Source of the DNA: Streptomyces omiyaensis
GTDB taxonomy: Bacteria; Actinomycetota; Actinomycetes; Streptomycetales; Streptomycetaceae
Reading direction: 5' to 3'
DNA: 64,000 nt
Assembly: GCF_014650895.1 (NCBI RefSeq)
Contig: NZ_BMVV01000004.1
Coordinates: forward strand, 62,001 to 126,000
The notes beneath the pieces were generated by a model. It worked only from the letters and a program-made list of their open reading frames with translations. It made no database searches and was not told where the DNA came from. How positions within the stretch are numbered: the stretch's first letter is position 1; the number at the start of each line of letters is the position of its first letter. Shown piece by piece: positions 54,718 through 63,438 of this stretch. The position numbers and the translations under genes are program-made.

Positions 54718-56832
54718 CTACTGGTACACGCGGACGTAGTCGACGAGCATCCGGGCGGGGAAGGGGGTGGTGGCGTCGGTGGGGCCGGGCCAGTCGCCGC
54801 CGACCGCGAGGTTGAGGATCATGTAGTGCGGGTGGTCGAAGATCCAGGGGCCGCGGGTCCGCTCGACCTGTTCCTTGTCGAGGGTGAGGACGGTCCGTCC
54901 GTCGAGGCTGTAGACGATGCCCTTGCTGGTCCAGTCGGCGGCCCAGGTGTGGAAGTCGTCGGAGAAGTCGGCGCCCTGGGGCAGCCCGTACGGCGCCCCG
55001 ATGCCGCCGGCGCCGTGGTAGGCGGGCGCGTGGACGGTGGAGTACGAGGTCTTCACGTCCTTGCCGAGGACCTCCAGGATGTCGATCTCGCCGTTGTACG
55101 GCCACGGGCGGCCGCTCAGGAAGTCGGCGCCCATCATCCAGAAGGCGGGCCACAGGCCGTTGCCCTCGGGGACCTTGACGCGGGCCTCGACCCGGCCGTA
55201 GGTGAACCGGAACGTCGCGCCGGTGTTCATCCGGGCCGAGGTGTACTGGCACGTGGTGCTGCCGGTGAGCGGGTCGGGCGGGCAGCCCTTTCCGGGAGTG
55301 GCCTGCTTGCGCGCCTCCAGGACGAGGTGTCCGGCGCCGTCGAGCGAGGCGTTGTCGTGGTCGGTGTAGTACTGCAGCTCAGCGTTCTGGCCGGTTCCCG
55401 GGTCGGCCTTCCACTTGGCCGGGTCGGGCCTGCCGCCGGCGGCCCCGTCGAACTCGTCGCTCCACACGAGCCGCGGCGGGTCGGCCGGGTCGGCCGGGAG
55501 CGGCGGGGCCGGGTTCGGGGCGCCCCCGGTGCCGTACACCTGGAACTCCCACAGGGAGTAGCCGTAGGCGGTCGCGCGCTGCGTGCCGTACATGCGGACG
55601 TGGCGGCCGGTGCCGGAGACGTCGAGGGTCTGCTTGAAGCCGGTGCCGGTCGTGGTGGAGTAGATCGGCGTCCAGTCGGTGCCGTTGTCGGACACCTGGA
55701 TCTGGAAGGACCTGGCGTGGGCGGGGTCCCACTGGAGGACGATCCTGTCGATCCGGGCGGGGGCGCCGAGGTCGACGGAGATCCAGGCGGGGTCGGCCCA
55801 GCCGGTGGTGGGGCTCGTCGCCCAGCGGGAGGCCGGGTCGCGGTCGAAGGCGCGGGCGGGGGTGCACTCCCAGCAGTTCTGGTCGCTCTGCGAGGAGGAG
55901 GCGGAACCGGGCCGGCCGTAGGAGAGCAGGGTGCCGCCGTTCCCGCCGTCGGTGCCGGTGGTGCGGACGGCGAAGGTCCACAGGGAGTAGCCGTAGGCGG
56001 TGGCGCGTTCGGTCGCGGCCATGCGCACGTGGCGGCCCGCGCCGGAGACGGTGAGGTCCTGCGTGCCGCCGGCGCCCGACGTCGTCTCGTACAGCGTCCG
56101 CCAGGACGAGGCGTCGTCGGAGACCTGGACGCGGAAGGACTTCGCGAAGGCCGCCTCCCACGCGAGGGTCACGCCGCAGAGCTCGCGTACGGCCCCGAGG
56201 TCGACCTGGATCCACTGGGCGTCGGCGAAGGCGCTGGACCAGCGGGTCGCACCGTCGCCGTCGACGGCGTGGGCGGCGGTGAAGCCGCCTTCGGTGCTCG
56301 ACGCCGTGGCGGTCCGGCCCCGGGCGGCGTCCGTGCTCGCGCAGGGGGCGCCGGAGGTGCCGTGGACCTGGAACTCCCAGAGGGAGTAGCCGTAGGCGGT
56401 GGCGCGTTCGGTCGCGGCCATGCGCACGTAGCGGCCCGTGCCGGAGACGGTGAGGTCCTGGACGCCTCCCGTGCCCGACGTCGTCTCGTGGAGCGTGGTC
56501 CAGGTGGCGGCGTCGGCGGAGACCTGGACGCGGAAGGACTTCGCGTACGCGGCCTCCCAGTGGAGCGTCACCCGGCCGATGGCGGCGCTCGCGCCCAGGT
56601 CGACCTGGATCCACTCGGTGTCCGTGAAGGCGCTGGACCACCGGGTGCCGGCGTCGCCGTCGACCGCGGCGGCCGGGGCGAACACGCCCTCGCTGCTGGA
56701 AGCGGTGACGCTCCTGCCCTGGGACAGGGGGACTTCCGCGGCGCGGGCGGAGGGGGAGGGAAGGGCGGTGAGGGTGAGCAGGGTGGCCACGACGGCGACA
56801 AGCAGGCCGACGCGGCGAAGCAGCGGACGCAC
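54718..56832 (-). CDS. Secreted GH16 endo-beta-glucanase with three F5/8C (CBM32) modules
   Basis: A 704-residue enzyme. A signal peptide (~1-32) is followed by three discoidin-type modules at ~35-155, ~160-285 and ~300-430; the first two share RATAYGYSLW and EAAYAKSFRVQVS/EAAFAKSFRVQVS. The GH16 domain (~450-704) has GEIDILEVLG with catalytic Glu582, Asp584 and Glu587 (ExDxxE) and fits laminarinase-like beta-1,3-glucanases. It probably attacks fungal or algal beta-glucan outside the cell. A perfect CebR-like palindrome precedes it, and the divergent LacI gene is the likely regulator. Confidence 0.92.
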   Translation of the reverse strand: MRPLLRRVGLLVAVVATLLTLTALPSPSARAAEVPLSQGRSVTASSSEGVFAPAAAVDGDAGTRWSSAFTDTEWIQVDLGASAAIGRVTLHWEAAYAKSFRVQVSADAATWTTLHETTSGTGGVQDLTVSGTGRYVRMAATERATAYGYSLWEFQVHGTSGAPCASTDAARGRTATASSTEGGFTAAHAVDGDGATRWSSAFADAQWIQVDLGAVRELCGVTLAWEAAFAKSFRVQVSDDASSWRTLYETTSGAGGTQDLTVSGAGRHVRMAATERATAYGYSLWTFAVRTTGTDGGNGGTLLSYGRPGSASSSQSDQNCWECTPARAFDRDPASRWATSPTTGWADPAWISVDLGAPARIDRIVLQWDPAHARSFQIQVSDNGTDWTPIYSTTTGTGFKQTLDVSGTGRHVRMYGTQRATAYGYSLWEFQVYGTGGAPNPAPPLPADPADPPRLVWSDEFDGAAGGRPDPAKWKADPGTGQNAELQYYTDHDNASLDGAGHLVLEARKQATPGKGCPPDPLTGSTTCQYTSARMNTGATFRFTYGRVEARVKVPEGNGLWPAFWMMGADFLSGRPWPYNGEIDILEVLGKDVKTSYSTVHAPAYHGAGGIGAPYGLPQGADFSDDFHTWAADWTSKGIVYSLDGRTVLTLDKEQVERTRGPWIFDHPHYMILNLAVGGDWPGPTDATTPFPARMLVDYVRVYQ

Positions 56833-56856
56833 GGCGTCTCCTCGGCTGGGAATGGG

Positions 56857-56874
56857 TCAGGGAGCGCTCCCTGA
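56857..56874. promoter_or_regulatory. CebR-like LacI operator of the GH16 gene
   Basis: TCAGGGAGCGCTCCCTGA is a perfect 18-bp palindrome, 25 bases before the GH16 start. Its core GGGAGCGCTCCC is the one known from CebR-type LacI operators of cellulose/cellobiose genes in Streptomyces. A sister site lies before the LacI gene. Confidence 0.85.
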
Positions 56875-57115
56875 GGGGTGAGAATGGGCCGGTCCCCCTC
56901 GGCTGTCAAGGCTTCGGTTTACTTGCCCGATACACCGCAGACTCACCAAGTCCCCTTCAGGGAACGGTTTCTGACGGACGCACGGACAGGTCCGGAAGCC
57001 CTCCGACCGGGGCGAAGGCGCCACACGGCGACGGAGTGCGCGACGGGCCGGGGACACCGGGACAGCGTGCCCGAAGTCCCGTTGACATGGGTGCCGGCGA
57101 CCTTCATCCTCGCCA

Positions 57116-57127
57116 GAGAGCGCTCCC
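57116..57127. promoter_or_regulatory. Second LacI-type half-perfect site before the regulator
   Basis: GAGAGCGCTCCC differs from the GH16 operator core (GGGAGCGCTCCC) by one base. It lies 37 bases before the LacI-family start codon, where it would allow autoregulation. TTGACA at 57082 is a possible -35 box. Confidence 0.65.
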
Positions 57128-57163
57128 CGAGCGGCTCCGGCACCGTCGATCGAATGGACTCGG

Positions 57164-58156
57164 ATGAAACGCCCCACGCTGGAAGTGGTCGCCGCCCGCG
57201 CGGGCGTGTCCAAGTCGAGCGTCTCGCGGGTCGTCAACGGCGAGACGACCGTCGCCCCGCAGATCCGCGAGGTCGTGCTGCGGGCCGTCCGCGAACTGGG
57301 CTACGTGCCCAACGCCGCCGCCCGCAACCTCGTCACCCGCCGGACGGACGCCGTCGCCGTCGTCGTCGCCGATCCGCCGCAGGGCGTGGTCTCCGACGAC
57401 CCCCTGTTCTCCACCGTCGTGCGCGCCGTCAGCAGGGAGCTGGAGGCCGCCGGCAAACAGGTCGTGCTGATGCTCGCCGAGTCCGACCGCAGCCGGGCAC
57501 GGGTCGAGGCGTACGTGGCCGGCGGGCACGTGGACGGCGTCATGCTCGTCGCCCTGCACGGGACGGACCCGCTGCCGGCCGCGCTGGCCAGGACCGGCAT
57601 GCCGATGGCCTCCTTCAACCGCACGTCCGCGCCGGACGTGCCGTACGCCGGGGTCGACAACACCGGCGGCGCCGCCCTCGCCGTGCGGCACCTCCTGGAG
57701 CGCGGGCGCCGGCGGATCGCCGCGATCACGGGGCCGCTGGACCTGTTCGAGGCCCGCGAACGCCTGGAGGGCTACCGCGAAGCGCTCCGGGGAAGCGGCC
57801 GGCGGTCGATCGTCGCGCTGGGCGACTTCACCCGGGCGTCGGGCGCCGAGGCCATGCGGCAGCTCCTGGAGGACGATCCGGCGCTGGACGCGGTCTTCGC
57901 CTCGAACGACCTGATGGCGATCGGGGCCCTGCGGACCCTGCGCGAGGCCGGCCGCCGCGTGCCCGAGGACGTGGCCGTCGTCGGCTTCGACGACATCGAG
58001 GCGGCGGCGTACACCGCGCCGGCGCTCACCTCCGTACGCAGCCCCATGGCCGACCAGGCGATCGCCACGGTCCACCTGCTCCTCGGCCTGATCGAGGGAG
58101 GCCCCAGCTCCCCGGTCGTGATCCCGAACGAACTCGTCATCCGCGAATCGACCTGA
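57164..58156 (+). CDS. LacI-family transcriptional regulator
   Basis: A 330-residue protein. The N-terminal DNA-binding domain (1-55) has TLEVVAARAGVSKSSVSRVV and the hinge VPNAAARNLV. A periplasmic-binding-like sensor domain follows (VAVVVADPPQGVVSDDPLFS, YAGVDNTGGAALAV, FASNDLMAIGAL, VVGFDDIEAA). It probably binds a beta-glucan oligosaccharide and releases the palindromes at 56857 and 57116, controlling the GH16/DUF1996/DUF305 genes and itself. Divergent layout and operator core resemble CebR/BglR control. Confidence 0.92.
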   Translation: MKRPTLEVVAARAGVSKSSVSRVVNGETTVAPQIREVVLRAVRELGYVPNAAARNLVTRRTDAVAVVVADPPQGVVSDDPLFSTVVRAVSRELEAAGKQVVLMLAESDRSRARVEAYVAGGHVDGVMLVALHGTDPLPAALARTGMPMASFNRTSAPDVPYAGVDNTGGAALAVRHLLERGRRRIAAITGPLDLFEARERLEGYREALRGSGRRSIVALGDFTRASGAEAMRQLLEDDPALDAVFASNDLMAIGALRTLREAGRRVPEDVAVVGFDDIEAAAYTAPALTSVRSPMADQAIATVHLLLGLIEGGPSSPVVIPNELVIREST

Positions 58157-58165
58157 CCGCACCCC

Positions 58166-58232
58166 CGTCCGGCCGGTCCTCGTCCGGCCGGTCCTCGTCC
58201 GGCCGCCGGCCGGAGCTCCTCGGCGGCCGGAC
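58166..58232 (+). terminator. Repeat and terminator after the LacI gene
   Basis: CGTCCGGCCGGTCCT is present twice plus ten bases in tandem (58166, 58181, 58196). Then GTCCGGCCGCC (58197-58207) pairs with GGCGGCCGGAC (58222-58232) with a 14-base loop. It terminates the LacI transcript and perhaps the convergent DinB-like gene. Confidence 0.75.
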
Positions 58233-58262
58233 GGTTCGGCGGGGGCGGTGTCCGCACGGGTG

Positions 58263-58871
58263 TCAGGCCGCGTGCGGCGGTCTTCCGGCCGCGACCGACG
58301 CGGCCGCCCTGGCGGCCCGCTCGATCTTCGCCCGGTGGGCCGCGCGGGCCCGCTCGTCGACCGGGCTCTCGTGCTCGGCGCGCACGCCGGTCCGGCCGTC
58401 GAGGCCCTCGCGCAGGCCGTCGGCGTGCCCGGCGTGCCGGGCGGTCTCGCCGAGGACGTGGACCAGGACGGAGAAGAGGTTCGTGCGGGACCAGGGCTCC
58501 GGCCACCACGGCACGTGGCCGGGGGCGTCGGGGGGGGGAAGCGCGCCGATCGTCGCGTCCGCGTGTTCCGCCGCGCGCCGGTAGAAGCCGACGATCCGTT
58601 CGCGGGTCTCGTCAGCGGTCGCCCAGAGGTCGCTGCCGTCGGCGTCCCGCCACCGGCACAGCGGTTCCGGGGAGGGGCGGCCGAAGACCCCGCCGAAGTA
58701 CCTGGCCTCGACGGTGACCACGTGTTCGACCAGGCCGAGGAGATTGGTCCCGCTCGCCGTCAGGGGGCGGCGGGCGTCGTACTCGGACAGGCCGTCGAGC
58801 TTCCGGAGCAGCGCCCCGCGGTCCCGCCGCAGCCTCTCGTGCGGAGTTTCCTTCGCGCATGTGTCGATCAT
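58263..58871 (-). CDS. DinB-superfamily (DUF664) protein
   Basis: A 202-residue protein of the DinB/DUF664 four-helix family: LDGLSEYDARRPLTASGTNL, LGLVEHVVTVEARYFGG and LFSVLVHVLGETARHAGHAD. The spaced histidines (in EHV, VHV and HAGHAD) form the metal site seen in this superfamily, which includes mycothiol-dependent enzymes. A thiol-transfer role is possible but not shown. ATG 58871 (MIDTCAKE) is preferred from family N-termini; a GTG 18 bases upstream is possible. Confidence 0.82.
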   Translation of the reverse strand: MIDTCAKETPHERLRRDRGALLRKLDGLSEYDARRPLTASGTNLLGLVEHVVTVEARYFGGVFGRPSPEPLCRWRDADGSDLWATADETRERIVGFYRRAAEHADATIGALPPPDAPGHVPWWPEPWSRTNLFSVLVHVLGETARHAGHADGLREGLDGRTGVRAEHESPVDERARAAHRAKIERAARAAASVAAGRPPHAA

Positions 58872-59027
58872 GCGGCGCGAGCCCGTCACGGCCCGCCCCC
58901 GCCCTCAAGCTCCCGGGCTCCCTTACGCGGTCCACGGCCGGCGGCCGGGCAGGAGCACGGCGCCGGCCCGCCCCGTCCGGCACGGCCCTGGCCCGTCCCG
59001 CCCGGCCTCGTCCCCATCGCCCTGCGC

Positions 59028-59078
59028 CACCGGTCTTCCTGGGTCACCGGTCTCCCTGCGTCACCGGTCTCCCGCCAG
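59028..59078. repeat. 17-bp tandem repeat at the end of the metallo-hydrolase gene
   Basis: CACCGGTCTCCCTGCGT and two near copies lie head to tail at 59028, 59045 and 59062. The last unit includes the stop codon of the metallo-hydrolase gene, so unit number could change the 3' end but not the protein core. Confidence 0.65.
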
Positions 59079-60263
59079 GTCGAGATCGCGCCGGGGAACC
59101 TCCTCGGGGTCCTCCGCCGGCTTCGGCCGCTGCCACGGGTGGGCGGCGAGGGGCCGGGACACCCCGCGCCACCACGCGTCGGACGGCACCTTCCCCGCGG
59201 GTTCGAACGGCTCGCCGGGCCGGGGCAGCGCCACCGCCTGCCCGGCCTCCTCCGCTGCGGCCTTCGTCCACTCGCCCGGCTCCGCCCACGGGTGCGGGGC
59301 CAGGTTGAAGGTGCCCCAGTGGATCGGCAGCAGCACGCCGCCGGGCCGGCCGCCCTGGAGGTCCAGGTGGGCCCGCACGCCCTCGTCCGGCGTCATGTGG
59401 ATGTCCGGCCAGAACGCCGAGTAGGCGCCGATCTGGATCATGGTCACGTCGAAGGGGCCGTGGGCCGCGCCGATCTCCTCGAAGCCCCGGAAGTAGCCGG
59501 TGTCGCCGCTGTGGAAGATCCGGTGACGGGGGCCGCGGACCGACCAGGAGGCCCAGAGGGTGTGCTGCCGGTTGCGGATGCCGCGGCCGCAGAAGTGGCG
59601 GGCCGGGGTCGCGGTGAGGGTGAGGCCGCCGATCTCGGTGGACTCGTGCCAGTCCAGCTCCCGCAGGCGGGAGGCGGGGACGCCCCAGTGCTCCAGGTGG
59701 GCCCCGACGCCGAGCGGGACCGCGAAGAGGGTGTCGGTGCCGGCCAGGGCCTTGATCGTCGGCAGGTCGAGGTGGTCGTAGTGGTCGTGGGAGATCACCA
59801 CGACGTCGACCGGGCCGAGCGCGGCGAGCGGCGCGGGCGCCGGGTGGAGCCGCTTGGGCCCGGCGAAGGCGAAGGGAGAGCAGCGCTCTCCCCAGACCGG
59901 GTCGAAGAGGATCCGCACCCCGTCGATCTCGGCGAGCACGCTGGAGTGACCCAGCCAGGTGACCCGCAGACCGGTGGCGGCGGGCCGGGCCAGGTCCGCC
60001 ACGGTCGTCGGGTGGACCGGGATCACCCCGGCGGGGGCCCGGCCGGCGCGCCCCTCCTTGTCGAAGTAGACCTTCGCGAGCGCGGAGGTGGAGCCGGACG
60101 GGCCGCGGCGGGCCTGCTCGGGGTTCTGGAACACGCCGTCGGCGAAGTGCGGCGAGCGGCGGATGCGGGCCAGCCGCTCCCCCGTCGGCTCGGCGCCGAA
60201 GGATTCGGGCCGCAGGGCGCGCAGCCGGGCCCGCAGCGAACGGTCGGAGCCGGTACCGGTCAC
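59061..60263 (-). CDS. MBL-fold metallo-hydrolase (NAPE-PLD/UlaG-like)
   Basis: A 400-residue cytoplasmic protein. Metal motif SHDHYDHLD (His159-x-His161-x-Asp163-His164), then TPARHFCGRGI and IFHSGDTGYF, and late LLPIHWGTFNLAPHPW supply the zinc ligands of the NAPE-PLD-like branch. That branch cleaves phosphodiesters or lactones; the substrate is unknown. GTG 60263 gives a normal N-terminus. It is divergent from the dehydrogenase gene across a perfect TetR-type operator and might share its control. Confidence 0.88.
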   Translation of the reverse strand: MTGTGSDRSLRARLRALRPESFGAEPTGERLARIRRSPHFADGVFQNPEQARRGPSGSTSALAKVYFDKEGRAGRAPAGVIPVHPTTVADLARPAATGLRVTWLGHSSVLAEIDGVRILFDPVWGERCSPFAFAGPKRLHPAPAPLAALGPVDVVVISHDHYDHLDLPTIKALAGTDTLFAVPLGVGAHLEHWGVPASRLRELDWHESTEIGGLTLTATPARHFCGRGIRNRQHTLWASWSVRGPRHRIFHSGDTGYFRGFEEIGAAHGPFDVTMIQIGAYSAFWPDIHMTPDEGVRAHLDLQGGRPGGVLLPIHWGTFNLAPHPWAEPGEWTKAAAEEAGQAVALPRPGEPFEPAGKVPSDAWWRGVSRPLAAHPWQRPKPAEDPEEVPRRDLDLAGDR

Positions 60264-60333
60264 AGGACCTCCTGGTCGATGGGGATCCTTCCATTATGGG
60301 CGGACGGGCCGGGGACCGTCCGCCCGTCGGTCA

Positions 60334-60353
60334 TACTGAACCGTCGTTCAGTA
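60334..60353. promoter_or_regulatory. Perfect TetR-type operator
   Basis: TACTGAAC-CGTC-GTTCAGTA is a perfect 8-bp inverted repeat with 4-bp spacer. It lies between the divergent metallo-hydrolase and dehydrogenase genes, 71 bases from one start and 108 from the other. The TetR gene downstream of the dehydrogenase is the likely binder. Confidence 0.8.
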
Positions 60354-60400
60354 GCCGTCTCCCCCTCCGTCCCCTGCCCACGGACCGCCCCGCAGGCCGC

Positions 60401-60448
60401 CCCGCCGCCCGCCGCCCGCCGCCCGCCGCCCGCCGCCCGCCGCCCGCC
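60401..60448 (+). repeat. Heptanucleotide repeat before the dehydrogenase gene
   Basis: Six perfect CCCGCCG units plus one imperfect unit in a row, ending 3 bases before the ribosome site GAAGGA and 13 bases before the start codon. The length can change by slippage, which would alter the spacing between promoter/operator and ribosome site without touching the coding frame. Confidence 0.85.
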
Positions 60449-60460
60449 CGAAGGATCCCC

Positions 60461-61642
60461 ATGACCGCCGCCGCCCCGCTGCTCTCCCTCGCCTGGACCG
60501 ACCACGTCACCGGCCGCCGGGGCCATCTGGTCGTCGACCGGCTGGTCAGGGGCGTCGCCAGCGGCGGGCTGCGGATGCGGGAGGGGTGCACCGCCGAGGA
60601 GGTCGCCGGGCTCGCCCGGGGCATGACCATGAAGGAGGCGCTGCACTACGACCCGACGGCCCGGTACGTGCCGCTGGGCGGCGCCAAGGGCGGCATCGAC
60701 TGCGATCCGCGCTCCCCCGAGGCGTACGGCGTGCTGGTCCGCTACCTGCGCGCGATGCGGCCGTACGTGGAGCGCTTCTGGACCACCGGGGAGGACCTCG
60801 GTCTCACCCAGGAGACCGTCGACCGGGCGGTGGCCGAGGCCGGGCTCGACTCCTCCGTGCAGGCCGTCTTCCCGCTCCTGGAGGACGAGGCCGCGGCCCG
60901 CGCGCGGCTCGCGGACGCCTTCGCCGTCCGGGTCGACGGCATCGGCCTCGACGCGCTGGTCGGCGGGCTCGGCGTGGCCGAGTCGGTGCTGGTCGCGCTC
61001 GACCGGGCCGGGCGGCCGTACTCGGGCACCCGGGTCTCCGTGCAGGGCTTCGGCACCATGGGCGCGGCCGCCGCCCGCTTCCTGGCCCGGGCCGGCCTGA
61101 CGGTCGTCGCGGTGGCCGACGTGCGCGGCACCATGGTGAACCCGGACGGGCTCGACGTGGAGGCCCTGATCGCCGCCCGCGACGCCCACGCCACCGTGGA
61201 CCGGTCGGCGCTGCGCCCCGCCGACCGCGAGGAGCCCGGCGACGCCTGGCTCGCGGTCGACGCCGAGGTGCTGGTGCCCGCCGCCGTCTCGTACGCCATC
61301 GACGCCGCGCGGCAGGAGCGGATCGGCGCCCGCTGGATCGCCGAGGCCGCCAACATGCCGGTGCTCCCCGAGGCCGAGGCGGCGCTCGCCGCGCGCGGGG
61401 TGACGGTGCTGCCGGACGTGGTCGTCAACTCCTGCACCAACGCCTGGTGGTGGTGGACGCTCTTCGGCGACGTCGAGGCCGACGCCGAGCAGGCCTTCGC
61501 CCGGGTGCGGAGCGCGATGCGGACCCTGACGGGCGCGGTGCTCGACCGGGCCGAGGCGGACGGCGTGCTCCCGCGCGCGGCGGCGCACGCCCTGGTGGCC
61601 GAACGGCTGCCGGTGATCGCCGACCGCTACGGCTGGTACTGA
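60461..61642 (+). CDS. Glu/Leu/Phe/Val-type amino acid dehydrogenase
   Basis: A 393-residue protein of the leucine/valine dehydrogenase group. The first domain has RGMTMKEALHY and the catalytic Lys76 in PLGGAKGGIDCD. The NAD domain begins VSVQGFGTMGAAAARFLA, and EAANMPVLPEAE and VNSCTNAWWWW follow. It oxidatively deaminates branched-chain or related amino acids to keto acids, feeding precursor supply. ATG 60461 with GAAGGA is the clear start. Its promoter carries a TetR operator; the TetR gene follows by 64 bases. Confidence 0.85.
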   Translation: MTAAAPLLSLAWTDHVTGRRGHLVVDRLVRGVASGGLRMREGCTAEEVAGLARGMTMKEALHYDPTARYVPLGGAKGGIDCDPRSPEAYGVLVRYLRAMRPYVERFWTTGEDLGLTQETVDRAVAEAGLDSSVQAVFPLLEDEAAARARLADAFAVRVDGIGLDALVGGLGVAESVLVALDRAGRPYSGTRVSVQGFGTMGAAAARFLARAGLTVVAVADVRGTMVNPDGLDVEALIAARDAHATVDRSALRPADREEPGDAWLAVDAEVLVPAAVSYAIDAARQERIGARWIAEAANMPVLPEAEAALAARGVTVLPDVVVNSCTNAWWWWTLFGDVEADAEQAFARVRSAMRTLTGAVLDRAEADGVLPRAAAHALVAERLPVIADRYGWY

Positions 61643-61693
61643 CGCGCCCCCTCCGGGCCGCCGCCGACGATCATGACTCCGCCCCGTGCTGTG

Positions 61694-61699
61694 TAGGCT
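61694..61699 (+). promoter_or_regulatory. -10 box for leaderless TetR transcript
   Basis: TAGGCT ends 7 bases before GTG 61707, the normal -10 to start-site distance, and no ribosome site precedes the GTG. The mRNA probably begins at the start codon. Confidence 0.6.
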
Positions 61700-61706
61700 G
61701 CGGGGC

Positions 61707-62312
61707 GTGGCGAGAGTGCGGTTGAGCGTGGCCGAGCGGCGGGCGGAACTGCTGCGGGCCGCCGTCGCGCAGATCGAGGCCCGGGGTGCCGCCGCCGTCC
61801 GGATCGCCGATGTCGCCACCGCGCTCGGCGTCAGCAACGCGCTGGTGCTCTACCACTTCTCCACCAAGGAACAGCTGGTCGCGGCGGCCTTCGCGCACGC
61901 GGCGGAGGAGGACCTCGCGCGGCTCCGCAAGATCCTCGGCCGCCGCTCGGCGGCCGGGCGGCGGCTGCGCGCCGCCGTCCGCTGGTACGCGCCGACCGGG
62001 CAGGCGAAGGGCTGGCGGCTGTGGATCGAGGCCTGGGCGGCCGGGCTGCGCGATCCGGAGCTGCGGCGGGTCGCCGCCTCGCTCGACCGGGAGTGGAAGT
62101 CCGCGCTGACCACCGTGATCGAGGAGGGGGTCGCCGCCGGCGAGTTCCCCTGCCCCGACCCGTCCGGCGCCGCCTGGCGCCTCACCGCCTATCTGGACGG
62201 TCTCGCCGTCCAGACGACGGTCTACTCGGGCGGCCTCTCCCGCGCGGCGATGCTCCAGTGGGCGGACGAGGCCCTCGCCCGCGAACTCGGCCTCGCCCCG
62301 GACGCGGACTGA
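61707..62312 (+). CDS. TetR-family regulator (probably leaderless)
   Basis: A 201-residue protein. Helix-turn-helix at ~10-55 (RAAVAQIEARGAAAVRIADV, then ALGVSNALVLYHFSTKEQL). The C-terminal domain (YAPTGQAKGWRLWIEAWAAG) resembles the BetI-like TetR_C group. GTG 61707 fits the TAGGCT -10 box; an upstream in-frame GTG (61686) would overlap the promoter. It probably represses the dehydrogenase and perhaps the metallo-hydrolase through the palindrome at 60334. Confidence 0.85.
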   Translation: MARVRLSVAERRAELLRAAVAQIEARGAAAVRIADVATALGVSNALVLYHFSTKEQLVAAAFAHAAEEDLARLRKILGRRSAAGRRLRAAVRWYAPTGQAKGWRLWIEAWAAGLRDPELRRVAASLDREWKSALTTVIEEGVAAGEFPCPDPSGAAWRLTAYLDGLAVQTTVYSGGLSRAAMLQWADEALARELGLAPDAD

Positions 62313-62515
62313 GCCCCCGCACGGCACGGGGCCGGAGCGGCACGCGCCGCCCCCCGGCGGTGCGGACCGGGCCGGAGCGGCACGGCGCCGGGCCTCGCCC
62401 GTACCGGACGCGGCCGGACCGTCGCACCGAGCCCGAGCCCGAGCCCCGCACCGGGCCGGGCGAGCGCACCGGACCGTCGCACCCGGACCCGGCCGTCCCA
62501 CCGGGCCGGAGCGGC

Positions 62516-63310
62516 TCAGAGCAGTTCGAAGACGGCCGAGACGGTGACCTGCTCCTCGATCTCGCCGGGGGCGAGCGGCACGCTCGGCTCGTCGGCCGGC
62601 ATCGACGGGAGCGCCCCGTGGCCGGGCCGCAGGGACTCGCCCTCGCTGAGCGAGACCAGCCGGCCGAGGCTGTGGCCGGAGAGCCGCGCGTGCTGGGAGG
62701 CCTTCTCGTACGCGTCCCGGTAGGCCGCCTCGCGGGCCTTGGCCCGCAGCTCCTTCGGGTCGGCCACGTCGAAGACGACGCCGTGGACCCGCCCGGCGGC
62801 CCCGGTGGCGCCGTTGACCGCTCCGATGACCTGGCCGGCGCGGTCGATGTCCCGGACCTTCACGGAGAAGGTCTGGCCCGCCTGGTAGCCGCTCACCTTG
62901 GACTCGCCGCCGGTCGTCTGGGTGTAGGCGGGGGTGAGGGCCAGGCTGTCGGTGCGGATGTCCCGGTCCTCGATGCCCTCCTTGCGCAGGATGCCGAGCA
63001 GTGCCTCGGCGGCGGTGCTCTGCGCCGCCATCGCCTCCTTCGCCGTCGGCCGGGTGACCTCCACCCCCACCGACAGGATCGCCAGGTCGGGGGCGGCGGA
63101 GGCGCTGCCGCTGCCCGTGACGGTGACCGTCGCCGGGGCCTCGGCCCGGGCGGCGGCGTGCGGGGCGGTGCGCCCCGGCGCGGCGGCCGACGCGGGCACC
63201 GCGGTGCCCAGGAGGAGCGCCCCGAGGAGGGCGGTGCCGGCGGTGGCGGCGAGCAGCCGGGCCGCGCGGAGGCGGCGGTGCGGGAGGGCGGGCACGGGGC
63301 GGTGCGGCAC
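62516..63310 (-). CDS. Secreted SIMPL/DUF541 domain protein
   Basis: A 264-residue protein with a signal peptide (~1-43). A SIMPL (DUF541) domain fills the rest: ATVTVTGSGSASAAPDLAIL, TAKEAMAAQSTAAEALLGIL and YRDAYEKASQHARLSGHSLG. Family members form oligomeric barrels in the periplasm or at the surface and are linked to oxidative stress; the role is not defined. GTG 63310 has AAGGGA upstream. The downstream gap to the TetR gene holds three copies of CGGGCCGGAGCGGC-like sequence. Confidence 0.85.
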   Translation of the reverse strand: MPHRPVPALPHRRLRAARLLAATAGTALLGALLLGTAVPASAAAPGRTAPHAAARAEAPATVTVTGSGSASAAPDLAILSVGVEVTRPTAKEAMAAQSTAAEALLGILRKEGIEDRDIRTDSLALTPAYTQTTGGESKVSGYQAGQTFSVKVRDIDRAGQVIGAVNGATGAAGRVHGVVFDVADPKELRAKAREAAYRDAYEKASQHARLSGHSLGRLVSLSEGESLRPGHGALPSMPADEPSVPLAPGEIEEQVTVSAVFELL

Positions 63311-63438
63311 GGGCGGTCCCTTCGACGGTGGGTGCCGGTGGCTCCGGCGGGCACATCCCAGCACCCGGGGCCGCCGCCGCCCGGACGCCACTCCTGGGCG
63401 GCGGCGCCCTTCACCTCTCCGCACTAGCGGCCGGCCGG

